This document shows positions 17,424 to 26,273 of a stretch of DNA of 64,000 bases, one piece after another. How positions within the stretch are numbered: position 1 is the stretch's first letter; each line of letters opens with the position of its first letter. Location of the stretch: contig CAWGSA010000002.1 in assembly GCA_963825175.1 (NCBI GenBank), positions 372,001 to 436,000 of the forward strand. The letters run 5' to 3'. The stretch comes from DATFTF01 sp963825175. GTDB lineage: Bacteria; Acidobacteriota; Thermoanaerobaculia; UBA5066; Gp7-AA6. The notes under the pieces are model-generated. The model searched no databases. It was not told the DNA's origin and saw only the letters and a program-made list of their open reading frames with translations. The translations under genes and the position numbers were made by a program.

Positions 17424-18560
17424 TTACTTCTCGTCCGCCGCTCCGTCCAGCGCTTCCTCCAGGGCCTTCTTCGCGAGCGTCGCCACGACCTGGTGAAAGT
17501 CTTCGCTCAGCGCGGCGCCCGGCGCGTACTCGAGACCGATGCGATCGACATGCACCGATGCCTGCACCTGGCTGAGTGTCACGATGCCGCGCTCGAGTGC
17601 CGTGTGCACCTGGTCGAGGATCGCCGCAAAGAGATCGATCGTCCGGCGCAGATACACTTTGTCGTGCATCACCGGACCCTGGCCCGGGACCAGGACTTTC
17701 GCGTCGAGCGCCTCCAGCCGGCGGAGGCTCTCGAGCCACGGCGTGACGGCATACGAGTTGGTGGTCCAGGGCGGAGGTCCGTTGCCGTCCTCGGGACTCA
17801 CCAGGACATCTCCCGTGACCAGGACCTTATTGCCCGGCAGGTACAGGACGGTCGATCCGGTCGCATCGCCGGTGAGGCTCATCAGGCGAAATTCGCGCCG
17901 GCCGCTCCAAAAAGTCATCTCGTCCCGATAGGTCAGGTTCGGCAGGACGCGCGGAAGCGCCGCGACCTCGGCCGCGAACTGGCCGGCCATCGCGATGCTG
18001 GCTTCCTTGCGGGCCCGGGCCGCCGCGGTCAAGGGCGAGCCGTCGGCGAGCCTTCCGGTCTGGATCGCCGCTTCCAGCTCATCACGCATCCGCGGCAGGC
18101 TCAGTCTCTCGAGCTTGTCGGCGAAGAAGGGTGACCCCATCCGCGACATGTAGGCGCGCGTCTGCTCGCTGGCCAGGATGCGAAGGCCGGGAAAGGCCCT
18201 GGCATATTCGTCGTTGCCCGACCAGTGATCCTGGTGCCAGTGCGAGTTGACGAGGACCCGCACCGGCTTGGGCGTCAGCTTGCGAATCTCCGCGATCACC
18301 GCGCGCGCTGTGACCGCGCGTGTGCAGCTGTCGAAGACGGTGACGTCGTCGTCGTTGACGATCACCACGGAATTCGTAGAGGTCCAGTACTCGAGATCCG
18401 AAGGGGCTCGAAAAACAACGATGCCGTCGCCCAGGTCCTCCTTGATCAGCATGGCCCGCGCTCTGTCGACCGAGACCTCGAGCGGCCCTGAAGCCGCGAG
18501 AGCGGTCGTTGCCGCAAGCGAAAGGGTGGCGATGAGCGATCCTGCTCGTCCGCGTGTCAT
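17424..18560 (-). CDS. Exported MBL-fold metallohydrolase
   Basis: This 378-residue protein was started at MTRGRAG because GGGAGG is correctly placed; it has a signal peptide (to about ALAAS). VNSHWHQDHWSGND gives the dizinc HxHxDH (His107, His109, Asp111, His112). MSLTGDATGSTVLYLPGNKV and LVTGDVL supply the later His/Asp positions, and the sheet closes with VLVPGQGPVMHD. This resembles the SoxH/quinoprotein-relay-like subgroup of secreted hydrolases. The substrate is unknown. It is divergent from padR, with a 220-bp intergenic region. Confidence 0.87.
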   Translation of the reverse strand: MTRGRAGSLIATLSLAATTALAASGPLEVSVDRARAMLIKEDLGDGIVVFRAPSDLEYWTSTNSVVIVNDDDVTVFDSCTRAVTARAVIAEIRKLTPKPVRVLVNSHWHQDHWSGNDEYARAFPGLRILASEQTRAYMSRMGSPFFADKLERLSLPRMRDELEAAIQTGRLADGSPLTAAARARKEASIAMAGQFAAEVAALPRVLPNLTYRDEMTFWSGRREFRLMSLTGDATGSTVLYLPGNKVLVTGDVLVSPEDGNGPPPWTTNSYAVTPWLESLRRLEALDAKVLVPGQGPVMHDKVYLRRTIDLFAAILDQVHTALERGIVTLSQVQASVHVDRIGLEYAPGAALSEDFHQVVATLAKKALEEALDGAADEK

Positions 18561-18743
18561 GGCTACCTCCCAACGCGGTTCGGTGTCTTCCCCATGGTCC
18601 GGCTGCGTAACCCGGGCCAGGCGTGTCTCGGCAGCCGAACGATACGACGGCGGCCCGATCCCCACCCCGTCGTCACTTTTAGGGGGTTCGTCCGCCCATT
18701 TCCTGCGTCAGGCACAGAAGAGGGCCGGATGAGGTCTCTTGGG

Positions 18744-18772
18744 TTGACATCCGACCCAGAGCTTCGTAAGCT
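18744..18772 (+). promoter_or_regulatory. Sigma-70-type promoter of padR (leaderless geometry)
   Basis: TTGACA (18744-18749), a 17-bp spacer and TAAGCT (18767-18772) form the best promoter in the window. The -10 box ends 8 nt before the padR ATG at 18781. Transcription should therefore begin at or next to the start codon, and no ribosome-binding site is present. Confidence 0.65.
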
Positions 18773-18780
18773 CAGGTTAC

Positions 18781-19131
18781 ATGTCTACCCAAGAGGCCGG
18801 CGACCGACTGGAGCTCCTGCAGGGCACCCTGGACCTGCTGATCCTGCGCACGCTGATCTTCGGATCGCAGCACGGCCAGGGCATCGCGCGCGCCATCCAG
18901 CAGACTTCGGACGAGGAGCTTCTGGTCGAGCACGGAGCCCTCTATCCCGCACTCCAGCGGTTGGAAGAGCGCGGCTGGATCTCCGCGAAATGGGGGACTT
19001 CGACGAATAACCGCAAGGCCCGCTTCTATTCGCTGACGTCCGCTGGCCGCAAACAACTGGTGAAAGAGACGACGAAGTGGAAGCGGCTCGCGACGGCGAT
19101 CGGGCGCGTTCTGGGCCCCGAGGAAACGTAG
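18781..19131 (+). CDS. PadR-family transcriptional regulator
   Basis: This 116-residue protein has a winged helix at residues 10-90: ELLQGTLDLLILRTLIFG, HGQGIARAIQQTS, HGALYPALQRLEERGWISAK and the wing RKARFYSLTSAGRKQL. PadR repressors usually control transporters and respond to small molecules. It lies 2 nt before the ADOP permease gene, the usual acidobacterial pairing, so it probably regulates that permease and itself. Confidence 0.93.
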   Translation: MSTQEAGDRLELLQGTLDLLILRTLIFGSQHGQGIARAIQQTSDEELLVEHGALYPALQRLEERGWISAKWGTSTNNRKARFYSLTSAGRKQLVKETTKWKRLATAIGRVLGPEET

Positions 19132-19133
19132 CC

Positions 19134-21809
19134 ATGTTCCGGCGCAGGCGGACCTTCGGCGATTTCAGCGAGGAGATCGAAGCCCACATCCACCTGGAGA
19201 CCGAGCGCCTGCGGGAACTGGGACTCAGCGGTGAAGAGGCCCGAATCGCCGCCCGCCGGGCGTTCGGCAACGTGGCGCGTGCGCAGGAGCGCTTCTATGA
19301 ATCGGGCCGCTGGCTCTGGTGGGACCGCTTTTGTCAGGACGCTCGTTACGGACTGCGCCGGCTGCGCAAGTCCCCCGGCTTCACGGCCATCGCGATCCTG
19401 ACGATCGCCCTGGGCATTGGCGCAACGACTGCCATTTTCAGCGTCGTCGATGCCACCCTGTGGCATCCGCTCCCCTATCCGCATCCGGACCAACTCGTCA
19501 GCATCCAGGACGATCTGCCCGGCGTGAGCGCGCGCGACGTCGGACTGTCCGAGCCCGAGTGGCAGGACCTTCAGTACTCCGGCATCTTCGAGGGGGTCTC
19601 GCCGGCATGGTTCGACGAGAACAACATGACGGGAGCTTCAACGCCGGACCGCGTCAGCCTGCTGATTGTCGCGCCCGATTATTTCACGGTGCTCGGCGTG
19701 AAGTCGCAGTTGGGTGTCACCTTCGATCCGCGCAACCACGTGCCGGGATTCACCGGCGAAGCGGTCATCAGCGACGGGTTGTGGAAGCGCGCCTTCTGTC
19801 GCGATCCGAAGATTCTCGGCCGAGGCATTCGGCTCGACACCGACCTGTACACGGTCATCGGCGTCATGCCGCCGGGTTTCCGCTCGCCGGAGCGCTCGCC
19901 CGCGCAACGCAGCGCCGAAGTCTGGGCCGCGACGAGCTTCTACGGCCCGCCGATGTTGGACCATCCGCTGCGTACCGTTCGAAACCTTCCGGAGGCGATC
20001 GCGCGGTTGAAGCCCGGCCTCACTCTTGAGGCGGCACAGAGCCGCGTCAACGCGCTGGTCGCCACGCTCCAGAATCGGTATCCCGCGGATTATCCGGCAC
20101 GGAGTGCGTGGAGAATTCGCCTGGTTCCGCTGAAAGAAACGATCGTCGGCGACGCTCGGCGATCGCTGATCCTGCTGCTCGCCGCGGTCGGCCTGGTACT
20201 GCTGATCGGCTGCCTGAACGTCGCGAACCTCCTGCTCGCACGCGCCAGCGTCCGAGGCCGCGAGATCGCGGTCCGGCAGGCGCTCGGCGCCGGGCGCCGC
20301 CGGCTGATTTCACAGCTCCTCACGGAGAGCCTGCTGCTATCGCTCCTGGGCGGGATCGCCGGGATCGCGCTCCTGATCGGAGCACAACGCTTCCTGTTGC
20401 GGCTCGTGCCCGACAGTCTGCCGCGGTTGAGCGCCGTCTCGATCAACGGAACCGTCCTGATGTTTGCCGCAGCGGCTTGCCTCATCTCGGGCGTCGTCTT
20501 TGGACTGGCGCCCGCGCTCTCCTCGGGCAGGTTTGCGCTTGTCGAAGCTCTCCAGAACGCCGCGCGCGGCGCGATCGGCTCAGGGGAGCAGGCCCGCATG
20601 CGTCGCGCGCTGGTGGTGGCGGAGCTGGCGCTATCGCTGGTGCTCACGATCACGGCCACGCTTCTGCTCCGCAGCTTCTGGGACCTGGCGCGCGCGCCGT
20701 TGGGCTTCCATCCAGAAAGCGTCATGACCGTGCGGACGCGCCTGCCGTATCCGAACGATCTGAAGACCGACCGCTATGCCGGCGCTGCACGGCAAGCCAC
20801 GTTCGTCGGTGAATTGCTGCGCCGCAGCAAAGCATTGCCGGGTGTGGACGAGGTCGCGATCGGCGACAGCGGCGCGATCCCGCTCGACGCGAGCCAGCGC
20901 GAACTGAACCGGCTCGCGGGACGGTTCTTCTTCACGGTCGAAGGCCGCGTCCTCGACAGCCGCGAGTCGCCGGTCGTCGATCGGCTGATGGTGACGCCGA
21001 ACTACTTTCGCCTGCTCGGCATCCGGCTGCTGCGTGGACGCCTGCTCAGCGAGTCGGACGATGCGAGCAGCCCGCAGGTCGCCGTCGTGAACGAGGCGTT
21101 CGCCCGAATGTACTGGCCGGCCGAGAACGCGATCGGAAAGCGTTTCCGGCGGGACCGAGCGGACGCTCCCTGGATCACGGTCGTCGGCGTGGTCGCGGAC
21201 TCGCGGACGGGATCGTTGGCGGAAACCGACTCTCCTCAAATCTACGTGAGCCTTTTCCAGACATGGTCCCATCACCTCGCGATCTTCCTGCGCGGGCACT
21301 TCGATCCGTCCTCGATTTCAAAACAAGTGGGCGCCCAGGTGCAGACGGTGGATCCGACACTTCCGGTCTTCGGCGGCCAGATGCTCAACGATACTGTCTC
21401 CGCGTCGCTGACCGAGCGGAGATTCTCGCTGGAAATGGTCGGGCTGTTCGCTCTGACGGCACTGTTTCTCGCGGCCATCGGGATCTACGGAGTGATCTCC
21501 TACATGGTTGCGGAGCGCACTCGCGAAATCGGGATCCGCCTTGCCCTGGGCGCCGCTCGGAGAAACATCCTTCGAGAGGTGCTGGGCCAGGGATTGAGGC
21601 TCGCGACCGCCGGCACCGCTCTCGGACTGGTCGGCTCCCTGATCGTGTCCCAGGGGATGGCCGGTCTCCTTTACGGAGTGAAGCCGACAGACCCGCTGAC
21701 GTTTGCAGGCGTCGCCCTTCTTCTCATTATTGTTGCGCTCCTCGCTTGTTACATCCCCGCCCGGCGCGCGACGCGTGTCGATGCTCTGTTTCTTCTGCGC
21801 GGGGTATGA
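19134..21809 (+). CDS. ADOP-type ABC permease (duplicated MacB-PCD/FtsX)
   Basis: This 891-residue membrane protein was started at the ATG 2 nt after padR. A soluble N-terminus (EEIEAHIHLETERLRELGLS) precedes the first membrane segment near 82-106 (GFTAIAILTIALGIGATTAI). A periplasmic MacB-PCD domain follows, then an FtsX core (LILLLAAVGLVLLIGCLNVA, from about residue 344). The unit is then repeated, ending with FALTALFLAAIGIYGVISYM and the RTREIGIRLALGA signature. This is the 'acidobacterial duplicated orphan permease' architecture, which has no ATPase of its own. It probably works with a MacB-like ATPase encoded elsewhere, in export or envelope stress. The substrate is unknown. Confidence 0.93.
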   Translation: MFRRRRTFGDFSEEIEAHIHLETERLRELGLSGEEARIAARRAFGNVARAQERFYESGRWLWWDRFCQDARYGLRRLRKSPGFTAIAILTIALGIGATTAIFSVVDATLWHPLPYPHPDQLVSIQDDLPGVSARDVGLSEPEWQDLQYSGIFEGVSPAWFDENNMTGASTPDRVSLLIVAPDYFTVLGVKSQLGVTFDPRNHVPGFTGEAVISDGLWKRAFCRDPKILGRGIRLDTDLYTVIGVMPPGFRSPERSPAQRSAEVWAATSFYGPPMLDHPLRTVRNLPEAIARLKPGLTLEAAQSRVNALVATLQNRYPADYPARSAWRIRLVPLKETIVGDARRSLILLLAAVGLVLLIGCLNVANLLLARASVRGREIAVRQALGAGRRRLISQLLTESLLLSLLGGIAGIALLIGAQRFLLRLVPDSLPRLSAVSINGTVLMFAAAACLISGVVFGLAPALSSGRFALVEALQNAARGAIGSGEQARMRRALVVAELALSLVLTITATLLLRSFWDLARAPLGFHPESVMTVRTRLPYPNDLKTDRYAGAARQATFVGELLRRSKALPGVDEVAIGDSGAIPLDASQRELNRLAGRFFFTVEGRVLDSRESPVVDRLMVTPNYFRLLGIRLLRGRLLSESDDASSPQVAVVNEAFARMYWPAENAIGKRFRRDRADAPWITVVGVVADSRTGSLAETDSPQIYVSLFQTWSHHLAIFLRGHFDPSSISKQVGAQVQTVDPTLPVFGGQMLNDTVSASLTERRFSLEMVGLFALTALFLAAIGIYGVISYMVAERTREIGIRLALGAARRNILREVLGQGLRLATAGTALGLVGSLIVSQGMAGLLYGVKPTDPLTFAGVALLLIIVALLACYIPARRATRVDALFLLRGV

Positions 21810-21916
21810 GCTCGCCGTGGTGATGGCCCGTCGATGAGCATGCGATATCGATGACGTATCGAAGGCTTGAAAGTCCGTGCCGCTTGGGTTCGAACAGATC
21901 GAGGAGTGGGACTCAT

Positions 21917-22531
21917 ATGAAGCAAATACGAATCGTCTTGTTGTTGGCATTATTCGTCTTGACCGGGGCCGCCCTGGCACAGGGCACAAGCAGAACCGCA
22001 CACGCGAGCGCGCCTGAGCCGCCGCAGCCGCAGGCCCCCCCAACCATCGCTTCAGAAGTGGATCGCGCGATCGAAAACGTCGAAAAGGAAATTCTCGACG
22101 CTGCGGAGGCGATGCCCGAAGGGCGGTTCGACTTCTCGCCGGAAACGCTGAAGATTCCCGGGAGCGACTACAAGGGAGTGCGCTCCTTCGCCTTGCAGGT
22201 CCGGCATATCGCCGCTTCCAACTATTTCATCTGGTCGCCGGTGACCGGGGACAAGCTGCCGCAAGGCCTGAAGGACGGAAACGGTCCTGAGAATCTCAAG
22301 ACGAAAGCCGAGATTCTCGGGTTCCTGAAGGACTCCTTTGCGCTGGGCCACAAGGCAGCCGCCTCGCTGACGGCCGAGAACATGCTGCAGACTCCGGAAC
22401 ACAGCAAGTCGAGCCGACTGCGCCTGACCACATTTGCTGTCGCCCATGCCTTCGACCATTACGGGCAGATGGTCGAGTACCTCCGCATGAACGGAATCGT
22501 GCCGCCGGCCAGCCGGGGAAAGTCCGACTGA
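21917..22531 (+). CDS. Secreted DinB-family protein
   Basis: This 204-residue protein has a signal peptide MKQIRIVLLLALFVLTGAAL ending at AQG. The mature part is DinB-like: HIAASNYFIWSPVTGDKL carries the first histidine and FAVAHAFDHYGQMVEYLRMN the last pair. Function is unknown, and such exported DinB proteins are common in Acidobacteria. Its first 25 nt and upstream leader are nearly the same as those of the amidohydrolase gene at 22589, so a 5'-end duplication is apparent. The gap between the two genes is 57 nt. Confidence 0.85.
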   Translation: MKQIRIVLLLALFVLTGAALAQGTSRTAHASAPEPPQPQAPPTIASEVDRAIENVEKEILDAAEAMPEGRFDFSPETLKIPGSDYKGVRSFALQVRHIAASNYFIWSPVTGDKLPQGLKDGNGPENLKTKAEILGFLKDSFALGHKAAASLTAENMLQTPEHSKSSRLRLTTFAVAHAFDHYGQMVEYLRMNGIVPPASRGKSD

Positions 22532-22588
22532 ACTGTGGTTGAAGACCCACATTCGCCGGGTTCCAACGAATTGAAGAGAGTTAGTCAA

Positions 22589-24085
22589 ATGAAGCAAATA
22601 CGGATCGTCTTGCTGGCAGTACTCACCGTTATCCCGGCGGCATTGTCTTTCTCGGCGCCCTCCGGCGGGGAACGCGTGGATGTCCTCGGGCCGGAGGTGC
22701 GCAAGTACGTCCGGGTCGGAACACCCAAAGTGATCCTCGAGCACGTCCAGGTCATCGATGGCACTGGGGCCGCGCCGATGCCGGATCGGAACGTCTCGAT
22801 CGAGGGCGGAAAAATCACAGCGATCTCGCCCGGCGCAAATGTGCCTCCGAGCGACGGCACCAGGATCCTCGACCTCAAAGGTTATTCGGTCATGCCAGGC
22901 ATCGTCGGAATGCACAATCACCTGTCTTTCTTCGTGCGGGAGAATCTCGCAGCCGACGGGAGCTCGGACGGTTTCTTTCTCGCGGAGATGATCTTCTCGG
23001 GACCTCGCCTGTATCTCGCCAACGGCGTGACGACCATACGGACGACGGGCACGCTGCATCCCTACGCGGAGCTCAAGCTCAAACAGGACATCGAGGCAGG
23101 CTCTGTTCCCGGCCCGCACATGGACGTCACCGGGCCCTATCTGAATGCGACGCCCAATTCCCTGGCCTACGGGCTCACCGGACCGGAGGATGCGCGTCAG
23201 ACCGTCGCCTTCTGGGCGGATCGCGGCGTGACCTCGTTCAAGGCCTACAAAGACATCACGCGTGAGGAGCTCGCTGCCGCGATCCAGGAAGCGCACAAGA
23301 GAGGTCTGAAGGTCACGGGTCACCTCTGCTCGGTCACATACGAGGAGGCGGCGGAGATCGGAATCGACAATCTCGAGCACGGATTCTTCGCGAACACCGC
23401 GCTGGACCCCGGCAAGAAGCCGGATACGTGCAGCGAGAGCGAAGGCGACGACACGCTCGAACACATGGCTCCCGGCAGTCCGGAGGCGAACCGGCTCATC
23501 GCCACGCTCATACGGCATCACGTCGCGATCACGTCCACGTTGCCTGGTCAAGCCTCGAAAGTCGTCGACCTCGACCCGTCCATGGCCGGCCGGCCGGCGG
23601 TTCGGCCGGCGGTGCTGGACGCCATGGCGCCGTCCGAGCGCGACGTCTACCTGTACGGCCGCAACCGGTCCGCGAACAGCTCCAAGCAGGCAAGCGACGC
23701 CAATCTGCTCCGCCGGGACATGGAGCTCGAGCGCGCATTCGTAGCTGCAGGCGGTCTGCTGCTCGCGGGACCGGATCCGGTCGGTATCAACGGCAACATC
23801 CCGGGCTTCGGCGATCAACGCGAGATCGAGCTCCTGGTCGAGGCCGGGTTCTCGCCGGTCGAGGCCATCCGGATCGCGACCTTGAACGGGGCGACCTACC
23901 TCGGCCGGGACAAGCAAATCGGGTCGATCGCGGTGGGCAAGAACGCCGACCTCGTGGTGATGAAGGGCGATCCGGCCGCCCGCATCACGGACATCGAGAA
24001 CGTGGAGATCGTCTTCAAGGACGGCGTCGGATACGACACGAAGAAGCTGCTCGACTCCGTTAAGGGCCGTTACGGAGAATATTAG
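22589..24085 (+). CDS. Exported amidohydrolase
   Basis: This 498-residue protein has a signal peptide (MKQIRIVLLAVLTVIPAAL). VILEHVQVIDGTGAAPMPDR opens the composite beta-sandwich, and MPGIVGMHNHLSFF carries the HxH metal pair. TSFKAYKDIT gives a candidate bridging Lys, VTGHLCSVTY and DNLEHGFF give the His ligands, and LLLAGPDPVG gives the Asp. IATLNGATYLGRDKQIGSIA is the usual C-terminal signature. It belongs to the imidazolonepropionase-like/prolidase-type secreted amidohydrolases; substrates are probably N-acyl amino acids or peptides. It was started at the ATG whose leader matches the 21917 gene. Confidence 0.9.
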   Translation: MKQIRIVLLAVLTVIPAALSFSAPSGGERVDVLGPEVRKYVRVGTPKVILEHVQVIDGTGAAPMPDRNVSIEGGKITAISPGANVPPSDGTRILDLKGYSVMPGIVGMHNHLSFFVRENLAADGSSDGFFLAEMIFSGPRLYLANGVTTIRTTGTLHPYAELKLKQDIEAGSVPGPHMDVTGPYLNATPNSLAYGLTGPEDARQTVAFWADRGVTSFKAYKDITREELAAAIQEAHKRGLKVTGHLCSVTYEEAAEIGIDNLEHGFFANTALDPGKKPDTCSESEGDDTLEHMAPGSPEANRLIATLIRHHVAITSTLPGQASKVVDLDPSMAGRPAVRPAVLDAMAPSERDVYLYGRNRSANSSKQASDANLLRRDMELERAFVAAGGLLLAGPDPVGINGNIPGFGDQREIELLVEAGFSPVEAIRIATLNGATYLGRDKQIGSIAVGKNADLVVMKGDPAARITDIENVEIVFKDGVGYDTKKLLDSVKGRYGEY

Positions 24086-24165
24086 CAGGGTGCTGAAAAA
24101 AGGTGTGGAGCGGCGTTGCGAGCGCCGCGGCGCAGGTCAGCCAGCTGCTCTTTTTCCAGTACTCC
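24086..24165. mobile_element. IS-end-like sequence after the amidohydrolase gene
   Basis: CAGGGTGCTGAAAAAAGG begins right after the stop codon, resembling terminal inverted repeats seen at IS ends. It is followed by a hairpin GCGGCG (24110-24115)/CGCCGC (24123-24128) and a second T-run. No transposase and no second end were found. The rest of 24166-24320 shows no gene. The hairpin may simply terminate the upstream transcript. Confidence 0.3.
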
Positions 24166-24320
24166 GATCGCTCGACCAGCCCATCGAGAACCGGCCGCGA
24201 TACGATGAATCGGGCGCAGGTCGTGAGCATCCCTTCGACGCAACAACCCACGATCCAGCCGCCCGGCAGGAATCCGTTACGCCAAGGCGATCCTGCCGGA
24301 CGGGCCGGGTCGGCCTCAAC

Positions 24321-24839
24321 CTACTTCTTCGTCTTGCTCGGGTCGTCGGCCGGGTCGACGTAGATGATCTGGAACGGACCCATCCCCGACACCTGAACCT
24401 CCGTCTCTCCTTTGCACCACGCGAAGTGATGCATCTTCGCCGGCATCGATCCGAACGCGCCCGCCGCCATGGCCGTGGTCTTCGCCTCGTCGAGCTTGTC
24501 GCCCGTCCCCAGATTGAACGTGCCGGAGATCACCGTGAGGTGTTCGGCGGTCGGATGCCAATGGGCCGCCACTTTGTATCCATCCGGCACCTTCAGCCTG
24601 ATCGTGAACATGCCGGCTTTTCCGGGGTCGCCTTGAAGAACCGCCATCTTCGCCCCGGCCGGCAGGGTGGGCGGCGCGTCTGCCCACTTGATGTCGGCCT
24701 CGCTCATGATGACGTGCGCCGGTTTCCTTGCGGCAACCGCCCCTTTCCCAGACGCGGCCTTCTTCTCCTGCGCAGAGGCGCTCTGTCCGAAAACACCGAG
24801 GCAACCGAGAACGACGGCCAAAGCTGCGGCCTTTCTCAT
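24321..24839 (-). CDS. Exported cupin-domain protein
   Basis: This 172-residue protein has a signal peptide (MRKAAALAVVLGCLGVFGQS, ending near SAQ). The single cupin barrel has VAAHWHPTAEHLTVISGTFN (motif 1 with two His and Glu-His) and MPAKMHHFAWCKGETEVQV (motif 2 with His). This is the ChrR-like/DUF4437-type secreted cupin pattern. Metal binding is likely, but substrate and role are unknown. It is transcribed toward the amidohydrolase gene. Confidence 0.85.
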   Translation of the reverse strand: MRKAAALAVVLGCLGVFGQSASAQEKKAASGKGAVAARKPAHVIMSEADIKWADAPPTLPAGAKMAVLQGDPGKAGMFTIRLKVPDGYKVAAHWHPTAEHLTVISGTFNLGTGDKLDEAKTTAMAAGAFGSMPAKMHHFAWCKGETEVQVSGMGPFQIIYVDPADDPSKTKK

Positions 24840-24919
24840 GACTGTCTCCTTGTCTATCTTTGTCTATCTCTGCTCCGGTGGACCGCGACGCACGGCTCCC
24901 CGCAAAGTTGGAAGCGATA

Positions 24920-25394
24920 CTAGCAAGACTGAGATCAGGGCGGAACGGGCGGCGGTCAGCTCATCGAGTACACACGGCCCGCTCGTCGCGTGATCGCCGT
25001 CGACCGGGGCGAAGCCGCGATCGACCGGCTTGGTACGAAGACCCGCGAAACGGGGTTAGCCGATCGATTCACGCTCGTCGCGAGCGGTTTTCAGGAGGCG
25101 GCACCGCGGAGACGGCGGAGCTGGCCGCGGAGGTCGTTGTCATCGGCCCACGTTCCTGGCTCCCGCTGGTCATGGTTCGTCGCGGAGGACTTGGGAGTCG
25201 AGGCGGCGTGGAAGGCTGCCGAGAGACGAGTTCGGCGCGGTTAGGACGTCGGAGCGTTCCAGCGTTTCCGCGACTACGCGGAGCTAGAACGCAGGCTCGC
25301 CGATCAGAGGTCGACGAGCCTCGCGCGGACCCGTTCTCTGCGGGGCCAGACGGACATCGCCATCCCGATGCCTTACCGGCTGGCGCTTCTCTGA
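24920..25394 (+). pseudogene. Methyltransferase relic 1 (copy of the gene at 27166)
   Basis: The sequence matches the intact methyltransferase gene over most of its length. QLIEYTRPARRVIAVDRGEA aligns with its SAM-binding motif I region. The middle part, equivalent to the stretch encoding VVFFEFCLHLM, is deleted. The 3' end (FRDYAEL..., RGQTDIAIPMPYRLALL equivalent) is present in a different frame and ends at the same kind of stop at 25394. Frameshifts and an internal deletion make it non-functional. Confidence 0.75.
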
Positions 25395-25537
25395 AGCACC
25401 ACTTGCGCAGACGTGGGCACGCGGGCGGCAATATGCCGGGGCTCAGAAACTTCCGCGTTCGTCGCACTCGTTGAGGCAACACCTTCTTCGATTCTCGAAA
25501 ACCTTTCCGAAAAGCTTTCGTATCTTCGGGCCGGAAG

Positions 25538-25559
25538 AGGTGCTAAATTTTTAGCACCT
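25538..25559. promoter_or_regulatory. 22-bp perfect palindrome, candidate operator
   Basis: AGGTGCTAAA (25538-25547), TT, TTTAGCACCT (25550-25559) is an AT-centred perfect palindrome 43 bp before the GTG at 25603. It stands out in GC-rich DNA. The half-sites resemble CIRCE half-sites, but in the opposite order. A dimeric repressor site is a reasonable inference; the regulator is unknown. Confidence 0.5.
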
Positions 25560-25602
25560 GGGCATCAACGAAACGTCATCAGCCATTGCGAGGAGGAAAT
25601 CC

Positions 25603-26219
25603 GTGACTGAGAACCATCGACCGCAAATACGCCCAAGCCGGCTCGTTAGGGGAGTGGCCGCCGTTGTCATATCCGCTTTGACCATCGCGAGCCCGCCCGC
25701 GACAGCCCAGGGCGCAAAGTCAGCAAGGGCCGACGACCCGGGACTCGCCGCTCACCGGCACGACTGGGACTGGTTAGTCGGACGGTGGGCCGTTCGGCAC
25801 CACCGGTTGAAGGGGCGTCTCGTCGGCAGCACCCAGTGGGAGGATTTCGCCGGGACGAGCTCCTGTGGCTCACCCTCGATGGCCTGGGCACAGTGGACGA
25901 CAACGTGCTGGAGCTGCCGGGCGGGACATACCGCGCTGTCGGCATCCGGGCCTTCGATCCCAAGGCCGGCCAGTGGTCGATCTGGTGGCTCGATGCGCGA
26001 AATCCCACTTACATCGAACCGCCGGTCCACGGCGGGTTCAAAGACGGCGTCGGAACTTTCATCGGCGACGACACCTTGAACGGCCGACCGATCAAGATGC
26101 GCTTCATCTGGTCGAAGATCACCCCAACCTCGGCTCATTGGGAGCAGGCCTTCTCGCCCGATGGTGGCGCGACCTGGGAAACCAATTGGACCATGGAATT
26201 CACCCGGGTTGGTTCCTGA
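25603..26219 (+). pseudogene. Exported DUF1579-like protein, one frameshift
   Basis: The frame starts at GTG 25603 after AGGAGG and encodes a signal peptide (VAAVVISALTIASPPATAQG) and HDWDWLVGRWAVRHHRLKG. Near 25855 the conserved protein continues in another frame: LLWLTLDGLGTVDDNVLELP, then YRAVGIRAFDPKAGQWSIWW, IGDDTLNGRPIKMRFIWSKI and WEQAFSPDGGATWETNW, with the stop at 26219. A single-base indel separates the halves. The joined product would be about 205 residues. The family name is from resemblance, and its function is unknown in any case. A sequencing error at one site is possible. Confidence 0.7.
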
Positions 26220-26273
26220 CCGCACTGCTTGTTCGCGAGCACGGATCCGCCGCCCCTTGAAGAGTTCAAGAAC

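Noticed and set aside
21888..21900. GGTTCGAAC resembling a tRNA T-loop
   Set aside because: No acceptor stem, anticodon arm or CCA context surrounds it. It is part of the leader shared with the gene at 22589.
22052..23917. Minus-strand open frame opposite the amidohydrolase gene
   Set aside because: The plus strand carries complete amidohydrolase motifs and a signal peptide; the antisense frame carries none.
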